From contig BTPG01000001.1 of NCBI GenBank assembly GCA_036245525.1, forward strand, positions 225,199,666 to 225,263,665: a DNA stretch of 64,000 nucleotides, read 5' to 3'. Made by a program: the position numbers and the translations under genes. Shown here one piece after another: positions 55,332 to 64,000 of this stretch; position 1 is the stretch's first letter; each line of letters starts with the position of its first letter. The notes beneath the pieces were generated by a model that did no database searches, had not been told where the DNA came from, and saw only the letters and a program-made list of their open reading frames with translations. Origin of the DNA: Semisulcospira habei. Taxonomy: Eukaryota; Mollusca; Gastropoda; Semisulcospiridae.

Positions 55332-57478
55332 TGTTACGTGGTGGATTTGTAGTCGAAGTATGATAAACACACCAGACACACACACGTAGAGTTCTTTAAA
55401 ATAAACCTCGTTCAGCTGCAATCCGTCACACGTGGCTTAAGGATGTAGACAATACTGGAGTAACAGTTCCAACAATATTTAATTCAGCGATGCGATCATC
55501 AACATCATCATCAGACCCTTGCCCGAACTGGGCGTTGGGGGGACTGAAAGGCAGCAGCAACAGACAGTGCTCTCCACTGAGTTCTATTTTGGGCGGTGGC
55601 AAGCAAGTCTGGCATCTCGAGTTCGGTCCATTCTTTTATGTTTGCGACCCAACTCTTTCTCTGACGACCTCGCCGACGACTTCCTTCGAGAGTGCCTTGG
55701 AGGATAGTCTTGGACAAGGTGTTGTGTCGGGTCACGTGGCCAAACCAAGCAAGCTTGCGCAGTTTCACGGTTGCCAGAAGGGGTTCATGTGGGCCCACCA
55801 GGGAAGTGACGATGCTCCGTACATATTCGTTGGTCTTGTGCTCGCGGTACGAGATGCGGAGCAACTTCCTCAGGCACTTGTTCTCAAAGGCCTGGATTTT
55901 CTTTTCTGAGTCTGCAAGCAGTGTCCAAGTCTCACAGCCGTAGAGTAGAATAGACACTACGAGGGACTTGTAAAGCCTGTACTTGATGGTGAAGCTGATG
56001 GAGTTACTTCGCCATATCCTGTCCAGCCTGGCCATTGCGGATGTTGCTGTACCTATCCTGATACGGATCTCTGCTATGCAACTACCGTCTTTGGACAGGG
56101 TGGCTCCCAAGTACTTGAAGCTATTGACCTCTTCTAGCTTCTGGCCGTTCATGTGAATGTTGCTGCTGCTGGTGTTGATCATCACTTTGCTTTTATCCGT
56201 ACTGATCTCCATGCCATAAGACCCTGCGCTACTTGAAAGTTTGTCTGTCAGGTTTTGGAGCTCACTATTGCTGCCTGCCATGAGGTCAATGTCGTCTGCG
56301 AATCGAAGATTGCACAGGGATCTGCCACCAATAGAGATTGAAGTATGGTGGTCGTGGAGGGTTTCCTGCATGATCTTCTCCAGGAATATGTTGAAAAGGA
56401 CAGGAGAGAGCAGGCATCCTTGACGGACACCGATCGTCGTCCTGAAGAACTCGCCTGACTGATTGTTAAGTAGAACCGCGCTGCAGGCATTCTTGTAAAG
56501 CGCTTCTATCATTTGGATCAGTCCCTCCTCTATGTTGAACGATCTCATGACTTGCCAGAGTCCGTCGTGCCAGACGCGATCAAATGCTTTCCTGAAATCA
56601 ATGAAGTTGTGGTAGAGTTCGCGCTGATGCTGCAGATGTTTCTCGATCAGGACGCGGCAGTTGAAAATCTGCTCTACAGTGCTTCTTCCAACTCTGAAGC
56701 CAGCCTGTTCTTCTGCCAGCAGTTCCTCGGCGAAAGTTTTGAGGCGGTTGAGAATGATTCTAAGCATTACTTTGCTAGGGTGATGTGATATCCACACAAT
56801 AATGCTCTTTCAAATGCACAAACTACTGAATACAACGTCTCTTCTGCTATGTTCACACTACAACTCAAAGTTTCTCATACACAGCATCTCTCGCAATAAA
56901 CTGCGTGTCTCTACAACTGACAAAGCAAGACAATGTACTCACACGCTTTCCCAGCGCCCTCCTTATATAATACTATGAAATTCTAGAACCGTCTATGCAA
57001 ATCATACAACGCGACCAATCAGAACGAAACACGCAGCCGAAACTCATTAACATAAACTTTCCAGAAACAATATATCGGGCTACAAAAACACGGCTGCTCA
57101 CTTCAGCTCTAAATTCTAGCGTATAATAAAGACACATAAAAGTATGGTATCCCCTATCACCTGGTAGCTCAAAAAGGTACGTGTACATTCCCAAAACAAT
57201 AAGGGCTGCTCAATACACGCGCACAGGAAAACAAAAAGTAGCGAAAATGTTGCGATGTCAACCGACGTGACACTTACGAGGCCACTAGACAGTGCGACCC
57301 TTCTAGCACGCACCGGACTAAACTCAACAAAACGAAAACGGCTCTACTCACGAACAAAAGAAAATCTTACTAAAAAGGCACGTGAATCATAACCGTGATA
57401 GCTCAAATAAACATCAGGTCGTTACCTACGAATAACACATGTACGCTCTCACAGGATAACACAACCACAATCTTAACA
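55332..57478 (-). repeat. 5' LTR, split by an RTE LINE
   Basis: LTR sequence occupies 55332-55496 and 56790-57478, together about 855 bases. The two parts are contiguous in the 3' LTR (join at CAGCGATGCGATATCC). Confidence 0.92.
55497..56781 (-). CDS. 5'-truncated RTE LINE, reverse transcriptase and C-terminus, open frame
   Basis: On the minus strand the frame is open from the insertion edge to the stop at 55511, about 423 codons. It reads KVMLRIILNRLKTFAEE, EEQAGFRVGRSTVEQIFNC, HNFIDFRKAFDRVWHD (catalytic aspartate), GVRQGCLLSPVLFNIFLEKI and LRFADDIDLMAGS (F-A-D-D). YGMEISTDKSKVM, FKYLGATLSKDG, LLYGCETWTLLADSEKKIQ and RRRGRQRKSWVANIKEW follow. The tail is a GATGAT-type repeat at 55497-55513. 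An 8-bp near-duplication GATGYGAT flanks it (55489-55496, 56782-56789). The endonuclease and start codon are lost by 5' truncation. The uninterrupted frame marks it as the youngest insertion in this nest. Confidence 0.9.
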
Positions 57479-58483
57479 GTTACGTTTATTTAGGTTTTAC
57501 TTTCGCAACCACAATGAGTACCTTCCAGAGCGCAAAGCAGATAGCCGCTAAGGGAAAGAGAGCGACCATCGATATTATCAGAGCCCTTCGCCGCATTGAT
57601 GTTATGACAAAAGAAACCTTTTTCAAACTCTTTGATTCAGTCGTACAACCAAAACGCTTGTATTCTTCTGAAATATGGGGCCTTCTCCTCGACGATAGTC
57701 CCACTGAGAAAGTACACCTGTACGCCTGTAAAAAGTTTCTTTCTGTTCCTGTCCGAACCCCCACTGACATGGCATACGGCGAGCTTGGAAGGTACCCACT
57801 GTTGGTGAATTGTTGTATGAAAACTATACGTTTTTGGTTTAAGATTATTAAGATGGATACCGATCGTATACCAAAGCAAGCATATCTGTTGCTGTCAAAT
57901 TTAGATAACAAAGGAAAGCTAAATTGGGTATCAAAAGTACGAGCCACCCTAGAGAATACAGGATTTAACTTTGGATGAATCAAGGAGTAGGGAATGAAAG
58001 GCGCTTTTTGTCTGAGTTTAAACAGAGGCTAGTCGATGTTGTCCGTCAAAAATGGTTTGCCGGCCTCAGGGCAGTCAGCGTTTTCGGCTGTACAGAACGT
58101 ATAAGTTCACTCTGGAGCCTGAATTGTATTTTAAAGATATTCGAATAAAATGTTTAAGAGATGCCCTGGTGCGCTTTAGGCTCGGAGTAAGTGATATCCA
58201 GACACACAGGAATCGTTTTATTCGAAGCGTTACTGATGGAATAAACGACTGTCCCTTTTGCCCACAAACTATCGAAGACGAAGCTCACGTTGTGTTTCAC
58301 TGTCCGAAGTATATAGACTTGCGTCCGGATTTTTTTGCAACTGTAGATAACAACTGTGAAAGTGTTTTACTCAATCAGTTGTTATCCTGTAAAAATGCAT
58401 CTAGAACGAGACAGTTCGCATGGTTTCTTTTTAAATGTTTCGAGAGACGAAAAAGAGAAACAACGATATGTTCCAATGATTGA
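57479..58483 (+). pseudogene. 2A LINE ORF2, C-terminal region after the LTR insertion
   Basis: Coding resumes with YLGFTFATTMSTFQSAKQ, then LRRIDVMTKETFFKLFDSV and LYSSEIWGLLL. VPVRTPTDMAYGELGRYPL and INDCPFCPQTIEDEAHVVFHC follow. The last is a C-x2-C...H-x4-C finger typical of the end of many CR1/Jockey-group ORF2 proteins. A frameshift lies between 57978 and 58052. The last codons end at 58483. The sequence joins directly to 51778, which proves the LTR element landed inside this ORF. Confidence 0.85.
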
Positions 58484-58499
58484 TTGATTACTTCTGTAC

Positions 58500-58655
58500 C
58501 ACGTGATACTGTCTTTTTATGAAAACTGTCATTTCAACTTAGAATGTCAATATACCCCAGGTTATGTTCTTGTGGTTTTGAACTGATATAATCATGTATA
58601 CGCTCTCCAAGTGAAAATGGCCGAAGTGCCAACATCAATAAAAACTCTTGACTAA
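58500..58655 (+). terminator. LINE 3' UTR with polyadenylation signal
   Basis: AATAAA lies at about 58636 in CAACATCAATAAAAACTC, close to the 3' end. A short (TA)n run follows at 58664-58681. Confidence 0.55.
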
Positions 58656-58681
58656 CAGTGAATAATATATATATATATATA

Positions 58682-59184
58682 AATAATATAAGTAGTCCGT
58701 TCAGGTAGTAAGTTACTGTAACAAGATGTTATATAGTTATATAAACGAGTTTTGAAGGTTCTAGAGTTAGAAATGGATTTAATTTGGGGTGGTATCATTT
58801 TTTTCAGAGGTCTCGACAGCACTTTTTCTATGTAAATTACTTCGCTTATAACAAACGTCAAAAATAAGAGCAAGAAGAATAGGGTCATCTGGCTCTTTGT
58901 TATCTTCAAAGATTTTTTCCTCGCTTTTGCCCGAAATGGACTTTTTGTCTTGTGTCAGTACAGGGCAGAATTGTAGGTATAAGCAGCAGTTATCGACCGC
59001 TGTTCTCAAGTCCAAGTTCATGTATAATTATGTTTGCATATTTTCCTAAGGAAGACAATTCGTAATTACGTCACTGAACAGATGTTACGGACGCGGACAA
59101 ATCACCTTTTCTAGCAAAGGAATACCACACGCTCATAGAAGCCCAGTAACAGGATAGTTTTAACTGAGTCGCACTTGTTTCTTC
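58682..59184. other. mostly unrecognised; G-like arm at 58915-58960
   Basis: CTCGCTTTTGCCCGAAATGG then ACTTTTTGTCTTGTG resembles the right arm of family G. No partner arm is visible. Confidence 0.35.
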
Positions 59185-59400
59185 TTAACTCAATCAGCCA
59201 CGACACACCACATCAAGGCATGGATGGAGCATGATAGCTCAAGGGTATTGCTAGAATAGCTTGGCGCCCATAGGCGCCAAGCTATTCTGGCACCACCCTT
59301 GAACTATCATGCTCCATCTGTCTCTAGAATTGTAATACAATCCTTCAGAGGGCAACTTCAAAATTTGGTGATTTCTGGTCCTGATGCGGGAATGTGTTAA
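59185..59400. repeat. MITE-A, complete (216 bp, GAGCATG subfamily)
   Basis: TTAACTCAATCAGCCACGAC at the left, GGGAATGTGTTAA at the right. Core arms GGAGCATGATAG and CTATCATGCTCC match each other but differ from the usual TCGACCATG. Confidence 0.92.
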
Positions 59401-59467
59401 GAAACATGTTTAGAAAGGCCAAGTGCAACACAGTTTTTACCGTGCTATGCTTGTCTTTCTTAAGGGT

Positions 59468-59469
<2 letters not shown>

Positions 59470-59513
<44 letters not shown>
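59470..59513. repeat. poly-T run
   Basis: About 44 T residues. Confidence 0.95.
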
Positions 59514-59515
<2 letters not shown>

Positions 59516-59634
59516 TATTTCTTAACATTGCACACGCCTGGCAGTTAGTCGCTCTTCTGGTATGGATTTCGCCTTTTCGTATACCGGCCCGAGCAAATTA
59601 ATTTTTTTATCCAGCCGTGACACACACTACAGGA

Positions 59635-59729
59635 TATTGTATAGATCGTCCCACACCGGCTGTATCTCTCGATTTGCTGCGCTGACCAGCGCAGCGAATC
59701 GAGGGAGACAACCGGTGTGAGACAATACA
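59635..59729. repeat. palindrome, family J
   Basis: CCCACACCGGCTGTATCTCT pairs with AGGGAGACAACCGGTGTGAG. Inner CGATTTGCTGCGCTG and CAGCGCAGCGAATCG are near perfect. Only one copy is seen. Confidence 0.85.
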
Positions 59730-60316
59730 TTGACCAAAATAGTTCAATTGCGAGATTGTTCAGTCGCTGATCAGTGATGTTAATTAATTTTACCCCATTG
59801 AGTTTTCCATTTCCTTTGCGAGGGACTTTCCGGTGAACAAAAGAACTTCCGGTCGAAGTCGACACCAGCTGGCCCGCACACGACTGAACATTAATAGATC
59901 CTGGTAAATCAAGGTGGCGCATTTGCAGTGCGACTGAATTAATTAGTGTTCAGGTCGTGCTCCAAAGCAATGCTGTCCCTATCCCGCATTATCCGCCTGT
60001 TAGTGCCGTGCATTTTTGTTTGTTTGTTTGTTTGTTTTTTTGGTTTGGTATCACTACGGTGCCGTAGATGGTAAACCCCGAACTAACCAAACAAGTGACT
60101 TAACGCGCGCGAGCCATGGCCTATGGGCATTTTGCTTACCAGTTTGTCTCCCTATGCTGCTCTTTTTTCCGATCCAGACACAGACTGAGTTAAAATTCTG
60201 ACCTGTGTCAGAACGTCACCATATCATGGACACAGGATATTTTCAGAGAAGAACCCAACGGACAAAGAAACACGCTCAGAAAAAAAGACAGTTACAACAC
60301 ATTTCATTTATTTATT
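59730..60316. other. no recognised feature
   Basis: GTTTGTTTG stretch at 60017-60038. The phrase AGTGTTCAGGTCGTGCTCC at 59946 echoes AGCGTTCAGGTCGTACTCC at 179. CTATCCC..AT..CCGCSTGTTAG follows in both, so an unclassified repeat may be shared between 170-290 and 59940-60090. Confidence 0.45.
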
Positions 60317-60529
60317 TTAACTCATTCTACCCCAGACACACCACAGCAAGATAAGGATCGACCATGATAGTTCAAGGGTGATGCCAGAATAGCTTGGTGC
60401 TATGGGCGCCAAGCTATTCTGGCATCACACTTGAACTATCATGGTCGATCTGTGTCCTGCACTGCAATGCAGTCTTCAGAGGACAACGGCAAAATTTGGG
60501 GATTTCGGTGTTGGGGTAGAATGAGTTAA
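60317..60529. repeat. MITE-A, complete (213 bp)
   Basis: TTAACTCATTCTACCCC and exact complement at the ends, core 60356-60450. Confidence 0.94.
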
Positions 60530-60692
60530 TGAATTATTTTTATGTATTTTAATCAATTGTATTGTAACTGTCTTTATTCTAAGTTTGTTTCCTTCTCTTT
60601 TGGGTTTTCCTCTGCATTTTACACGCTTGGCAGTCATCTTTTTGGTGTGGATTTTACAGGATATTTTGCCATACCTGCTCACGAGTTGTCTC

Positions 60693-61098
60693 CCCCCCCC
60701 CCACCCCGGGTCTGCCCTGGGGAACTTGGGTGGGGTTAACTACTTTTTAGTTCCCAGGGTCACCCTGGTCAGTCCCACAGACTGGGTTTCCCTTCTATTC
60801 TGGGGCATGTGTTTCTGTCTACCCTTGGTCCATTCACCTGTATTTGCCTTTTAAAACTCTCCCTACTGTCTGCGCTGCCTGTAGCTCTTGATATTGGATG
60901 TGTGTTGCTAAATGGTCTTAGCTTTATTTAGGCCCAATGTCGTAGGTTTATTTAACGTATTAGACCGGTTGGCGACGTACATTCAATATTCTGTTTATTT
61001 TTTTTTATTTTTTTTTTTTCACAAGCAGTGCCGGCACGTCCTGAGAAAGTCTTGTTGCTGTCGGGACGTTAAGCAATGTACAATCAATTAATCAATCA
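60693..61098 (+). mobile_element. SINE-like element, full length, in a 12-bp target duplication
   Basis: Flanked by ACGAGTTGTCTC at 60681-60692 and 61099-61110. It begins with a C-run and ACCCCGGGTCTGCCCTGGGG. It ends TCGGGACGTTAAGCAATGTA followed by CAATCAATTAATCAATCAA. Interior landmarks are CTTGATATTGGATGTGTGTT and TGTTTATTTTTTTTTATTTT. It sits just in front of, or inside, the 5' UTR of the LINE that follows. Confidence 0.88.
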
Positions 61099-61110
61099 AC
61101 GAGTTGTCTC

Positions 61111-61755
61111 GCCTACCCGGCACCGGCCTCCACGTGGCGTGGGTGGGTAGTCCCCTCAGTCCCTGACTGAGTGGGCTAGCAGACGGGTGCCATCTTTGTC
61201 CAGGATTAGGACTTGATGTCAGCAGATATGTTGTTCAGTCTTTTTCGCTGGTCCAGTTTTTAAGGAGCTGTGCTAACTCAGGTCTTACCATGTTGGATTG
61301 GTCCTTAAAAATACTCGTGAGCTTTTGGTCCTTTGGATCCCAAGTGTTTGCCGTGCTTGGAGACCCGTGTCGGGGGAGAAGAGGATCCTGGTGGCTGAAA
61401 CACTCCACTTTGGCCTTGACTTCTGCCTAAACGGGAGGCTAGTCGTACCGGCCTAGTCAATCGGCTCTTGTCACGTCGAGCCCTATCCCCCTGTTGACAT
61501 GCGGGTTGTTATACGGAGCACCATGCTATAGCCTCTGATGCTGATTAGGTGCTCTACACCAGTATTCCCCTGCATTCAACAGTGTGATAGAAGGCGGTGG
61601 CTCATACGGTTCAATCGGGCTTACCCCCTTGAGTATATCTTTCGGGCAGTCTCCATTGTGCGTCGGCTGGAGACCCGCCGACAATTGCACTTTCCCTTGT
61701 TGGGCTCGGTGGCGGGCGGGGACCCCCGGGGGATGAATATCTATCATACTATAAT
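61111..61755 (+). promoter_or_regulatory. 5' UTR / internal promoter region of I/Jockey-type LINE (inferred)
   Basis: About 645 bases without a long frame lie directly upstream of ORF1, with higher GC than the surroundings. Several ATGs occur before 61756. The exact 5' end of the element is not seen. Confidence 0.5.
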
Positions 61756-63198
61756 ATGGAAAATACCAAAAAACCAAAACTGGCACCAAAGCGGCACATA
61801 GCCACTGACATTGACCTTGAAAATGATAGCGACTCCGATTGTGGGGAAGCGACGCCTCATGTCTCGGCCGTCTGGCCTCGCTTTCTCATTATCCACAGCA
61901 AAGTTAAAGAGAAGCCTGTTTCCAAGCTGCACCCTTTCCTGGTAGGGGAGACCCTCAGGAGCCGTGTTGGCAGGCCTGAGGCCCAGCGCCTCAGGTCTGG
62001 TGACTTGTTGGTAGAGTGCCGTACCCGGGCACACTCCAATGGGCTACTGAGGCTCTCCTCCATCGGAGACACTCCAGTGGAGGTCACTCCCCACAAAACA
62101 ATGAATTCCTCTAGAGGAGTGATTAAAGACCAAGCATTGGCCGAACTGTCTGAAGATGAACTTGTACGGAACCTTAAGTCACAGGGGGTGACCTACGTCA
62201 GGCGCTTCATTTCCAAACGAGGTGGTAGGGAGATCCGTCTCCCTACCATCATCCTGACGTTTGGCACCCCAACAGCTCCTACTACCATCTGGGGAGGTTA
62301 CTACTCCCTAAAAGTGAAAAAGTACGTCCCTCTCCCCCTCCGGTGCTTTAAGTGCCAAAAGTATGGCCATGGGCAGAAGACATGCCGCCAGGCAGAGGCT
62401 CTATGCGCCCGTTGCACTAAGCCCGGACACTCTGCTGAGTCCTGCACAGCCATCCCCCTGTGTGTGAATTGCCAGGGGGCGCATATGGCTTCGGACAAGA
62501 AGTGCCCTCGTTGGATCTCCGAGTGCAGGATTCAGCAGGTGCGTGTGGAGAAGGGGCTGTCCTTTGCGGATGCAAAAAAACTGGTTGACGGTCCTGGTGC
62601 AGCTGAGGCTGCTCCAACCTCCAATAACAACTTTGTGTATACTTTCAGTGCTGCGGTGGCAGGCAAGCGCCCCACCAAAGACTTCTCTTGTCAAACCCCA
62701 ACTTCTTGGTTGGGGGCGGAGCCTCGGATCCTCTCACCCCTGGAGAGTAACCCTCCTCCGGTGGTGACGAGGAGCCAGGGAACGCAGAGGGCGGACGCTA
62801 CCGGTCCGGTGGCACCGCCTTCTGCTGCCCCTAAGCCTCAGCCCCCACCCACACCTGCTAGTTTGTCAACGCCAAAGGTTTCTGGCTCTGGTCAGCCTTC
62901 TAAGGCCGCTAACTCTAGCGGCAGGACCGCTGCCCAGGACCAGAAGTCTAAGAAATCTATGGGACCGCCATGCGCACGGGCCCAGAAGGGGAACACTGAT
63001 GTCCCCCTTCAAAACAAATATGCTGCATTGGAGGAGCAGATGGAGGGAGTGGAAGTTGCCGATGCTGCGGCAGCTCCACCCCCCTCATCTCCTAAAAACC
63101 AGAGGAGGCCCGGGAGCCGGCCCCCCTCTGTTTCTCCGACTCCTTCCAAGGCAAAGGAAAAAGGGGGGAAAAACTCCGCACCCCCAGATAAGACATAA
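61756..63198 (+). CDS. I/Jockey-type LINE ORF1 (gag-like, three zinc knuckles)
   Basis: An intact 480-codon frame. The N-terminal third is charged (KPKLAPKRH, DLENDSDSD), then WPRFLIIHSK and a domain ending VKKYVPLPLRCFKCQKYGHG, as in Jockey/I-group ORF1 proteins. Three CCHC knuckles lie in a row: CFKCQKYGHGQKTC (197-210), CARCTKPGHSAESC (217-230) and CVNCQGAHMASDKKC (236-250). The last 200 residues are proline, alanine and serine rich and probably disordered. The protein would bind element RNA and form the particle with ORF2. No stop or frameshift is visible, so the copy may be recent. The stop is two bases before the ORF2 start. Confidence 0.9.
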   Translation: MENTKKPKLAPKRHIATDIDLENDSDSDCGEATPHVSAVWPRFLIIHSKVKEKPVSKLHPFLVGETLRSRVGRPEAQRLRSGDLLVECRTRAHSNGLLRLSSIGDTPVEVTPHKTMNSSRGVIKDQALAELSEDELVRNLKSQGVTYVRRFISKRGGREIRLPTIILTFGTPTAPTTIWGGYYSLKVKKYVPLPLRCFKCQKYGHGQKTCRQAEALCARCTKPGHSAESCTAIPLCVNCQGAHMASDKKCPRWISECRIQQVRVEKGLSFADAKKLVDGPGAAEAAPTSNNNFVYTFSAAVAGKRPTKDFSCQTPTSWLGAEPRILSPLESNPPPVVTRSQGTQRADATGPVAPPSAAPKPQPPPTPASLSTPKVSGSGQPSKAANSSGRTAAQDQKSKKSMGPPCARAQKGNTDVPLQNKYAALEEQMEGVEVADAAAAPPPSSPKNQRRPGSRPPSVSPTPSKAKEKGGKNSAPPDKT

Positions 63199-63200
63199 TC

Positions 63201-64000
63201 ATGGACTCTCTGCTTCAGTGGAATTGTCGTGGTTTTCAAGCTAACTTTGAGGAACTACGTCTTTTAGTCAAGTGCTATAACCCCTCAGTAATATCTCTTC
63301 AGGAGACTTACCTGAAGACTTCTGACCCTGTGTCCTTTAATGGTTTTAATGTTATACATAAAGGCTCTGATTCGGAGAGGCGCTCGGGTGGAGTGGCTCT
63401 TCTCATTAGTAGCCAAATATTATGTAGCCCCGTTAGCATCGACACCTGTCTTCAGGCTGTCGCAGCTCGGGTTACCTTGAAGAAGACCATAACCATATGC
63501 AGTATTTACCTGCCACCATCCCTGCGGGTCTGTAGTAATGATTTTTTAAATTTAGTTGATCAACTGCCCCCTCCCTTTATTCTCATGGGGGATTTTAACG
63601 GTCACGCTCACCTTTGGGGTAGTGACCACTATGATGGCAGAGGTCAGATGTTAGAAGATGTTTTTTCTCAACTTGGCCTGTGTGTCTTTAACGATGGTTC
63701 ACCTACATACTCTAACCCAGGTTCAGGATCTAGTTCTGTTCTAGACCTCACTGTGTGTGACCCTTCTCTCATGCTGGACTTTGACTGGAAGGTTCACGAC
63801 GACCTGTGTGGTAGTGACCACTTCCCAGTAATCCTGTCATCGGTCAGCTGTGGGGAGGATCCGCCAGTGGGGCGCTGGAATCTTAAGAAAGCTAACTGGC
63901 CTCTGTTCGCCTCCCTCTGTCAGTCTCGTATTACAGAGGAGGTGGTCATGTCATCTGAAGAACCTATTTCTTCTTTTACTACTATTTTGTTGGACGTAGC
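63201..64000 (+). CDS. I/Jockey-type LINE ORF2, endonuclease domain, runs off the window
   Basis: ATG at 63201 begins MDSLLQWNCRGFQANFEEL, the first AP-endonuclease motif. LQET gives the catalytic glutamate at residue 35, LMGDFNGHAHLWG gives D131 and N133, SSVLDLTV follows, and GSDHFPVIL gives D206 and H207. All 266 codons to the window end are open. Reverse transcriptase would follow outside. The gap TAA-TC-ATG after ORF1, with a change of frame, suggests translation by termination and re-initiation. This copy is the best candidate for a recently active autonomous element here. Confidence 0.92.
   Translation, partial: MDSLLQWNCRGFQANFEELRLLVKCYNPSVISLQETYLKTSDPVSFNGFNVIHKGSDSERRSGGVALLISSQILCSPVSIDTCLQAVAARVTLKKTITICSIYLPPSLRVCSNDFLNLVDQLPPPFILMGDFNGHAHLWGSDHYDGRGQMLEDVFSQLGLCVFNDGSPTYSNPGSGSSSVLDLTVCDPSLMLDFDWKVHDDLCGSDHFPVILSSVSCGEDPPVGRWNLKKANWPLFASLCQSRITEEVVMSSEEPISSFTTILLDV

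Larger units (their letters stand above)
51779..57478 (-). mobile_element. LTR retrotransposon (Ty3/Gypsy-like), pol mostly deleted
   Basis: The element is flanked by the 5-bp duplication GTTAC (51774-51778, 57479-57483). The LTRs start TGTT and end AACA. On the minus strand, a polypurine tract AAGAAGGGGGGTAA (complement of 52638-52651) lies beside the 3' LTR, and TGGCGACCCCGACGA (complement of 55316-55330) beside the 5' LTR is a plausible tRNA primer site. Gag and protease remain. Reverse transcriptase is reduced to a stub, and RNase H and integrase are absent. It could move only with proteins supplied in trans. Confidence 0.9.
46985..58655 (+). mobile_element. CR1-like LINE with 2A motif, split by an LTR retrotransposon
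   Basis: ORF1, endonuclease and reverse transcriptase pieces lie in order at 46999-51778 and resume at 57479-58483. Removal of the 5.7-kb LTR element restores one element of about 6 kb. The 3' UTR has AATAAA near 58636 and the end lies near 58655. Many stops and frameshifts make it inactive. Confidence 0.85.

Overview
The window looks like gene-poor, repeat-saturated eukaryotic nuclear DNA, most likely from a marine mollusc and probably a gastropod. That call rests on the mix of RTE-, CR1/L2- and I/Jockey-type LINEs, tRNA-derived SINEs, very dense microsatellites, and short palindromic elements bounded by TTAA. I have no search result behind it, and the genus is not determined. I see no convincing complete host gene. 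The only host-gene candidate is a promoter-like stretch with a possible first coding exon at 14340-14660.

Layout. 1-18 kb: AT/TA foldback DNA, many palindromic MITEs (families A-K below), a broken RTE-like LINE with a SINE-like insertion (3.0-4.3 kb), CR1/L2-like LINE 3' ends (5.8-6.4, 11.5-12.4 and 13.15-13.57 kb), and a foldback element at 13.1-14.1 kb. 16.8-22.1 kb: a SINE-like element interrupted twice, first by four tandem copies of a 369-bp unit flanked by an 11-bp target duplication, then by a decayed RTE LINE. 22-46 kb: MITEs, microsatellites, tRNA-type SINEs and an L2-like LINE fragment (24-25.2 kb). 46.9-58.7 kb: a decayed CR1-like LINE with a 2A-type motif in ORF1. It is split by an LTR retrotransposon (51779-57478, 5-bp duplication GTTAC), whose 5' LTR is itself split by a 5'-truncated RTE LINE with an open 3' reading frame. 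59-61 kb: MITEs and a full-length SINE-like copy. 61.1 kb to the end: the 5' part of an apparently intact I/Jockey-type LINE (ORF1 with three zinc knuckles, ORF2 with endonuclease) that runs off the window.

MITE families. A: about 215 bp, central palindrome with core TTCAAGGGTGGTGCCAGA. B: about 215 bp, core GAGGCATAGATCCTCATGAG. C: 80 bp, core GAGACGTGCCG. D: about 57-92 bp, mostly with core TGTCGGTAGCG. A-D begin TTAACYCNTT or close to it and end in the complement, which suggests mobilisation by a piggyBac-like transposase. No transposase gene is present here. E: ends CCCAGTNAGCA. F-K: other palindromes. Neighbouring MITEs often share a single TTAA, and the two arms of individual copies carry matching changes.

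The genes in the window are selfish-element genes. The LINEs supply endonuclease and reverse transcriptase, and could mobilise the SINE-like elements. The MITEs depend on a transposase encoded elsewhere.
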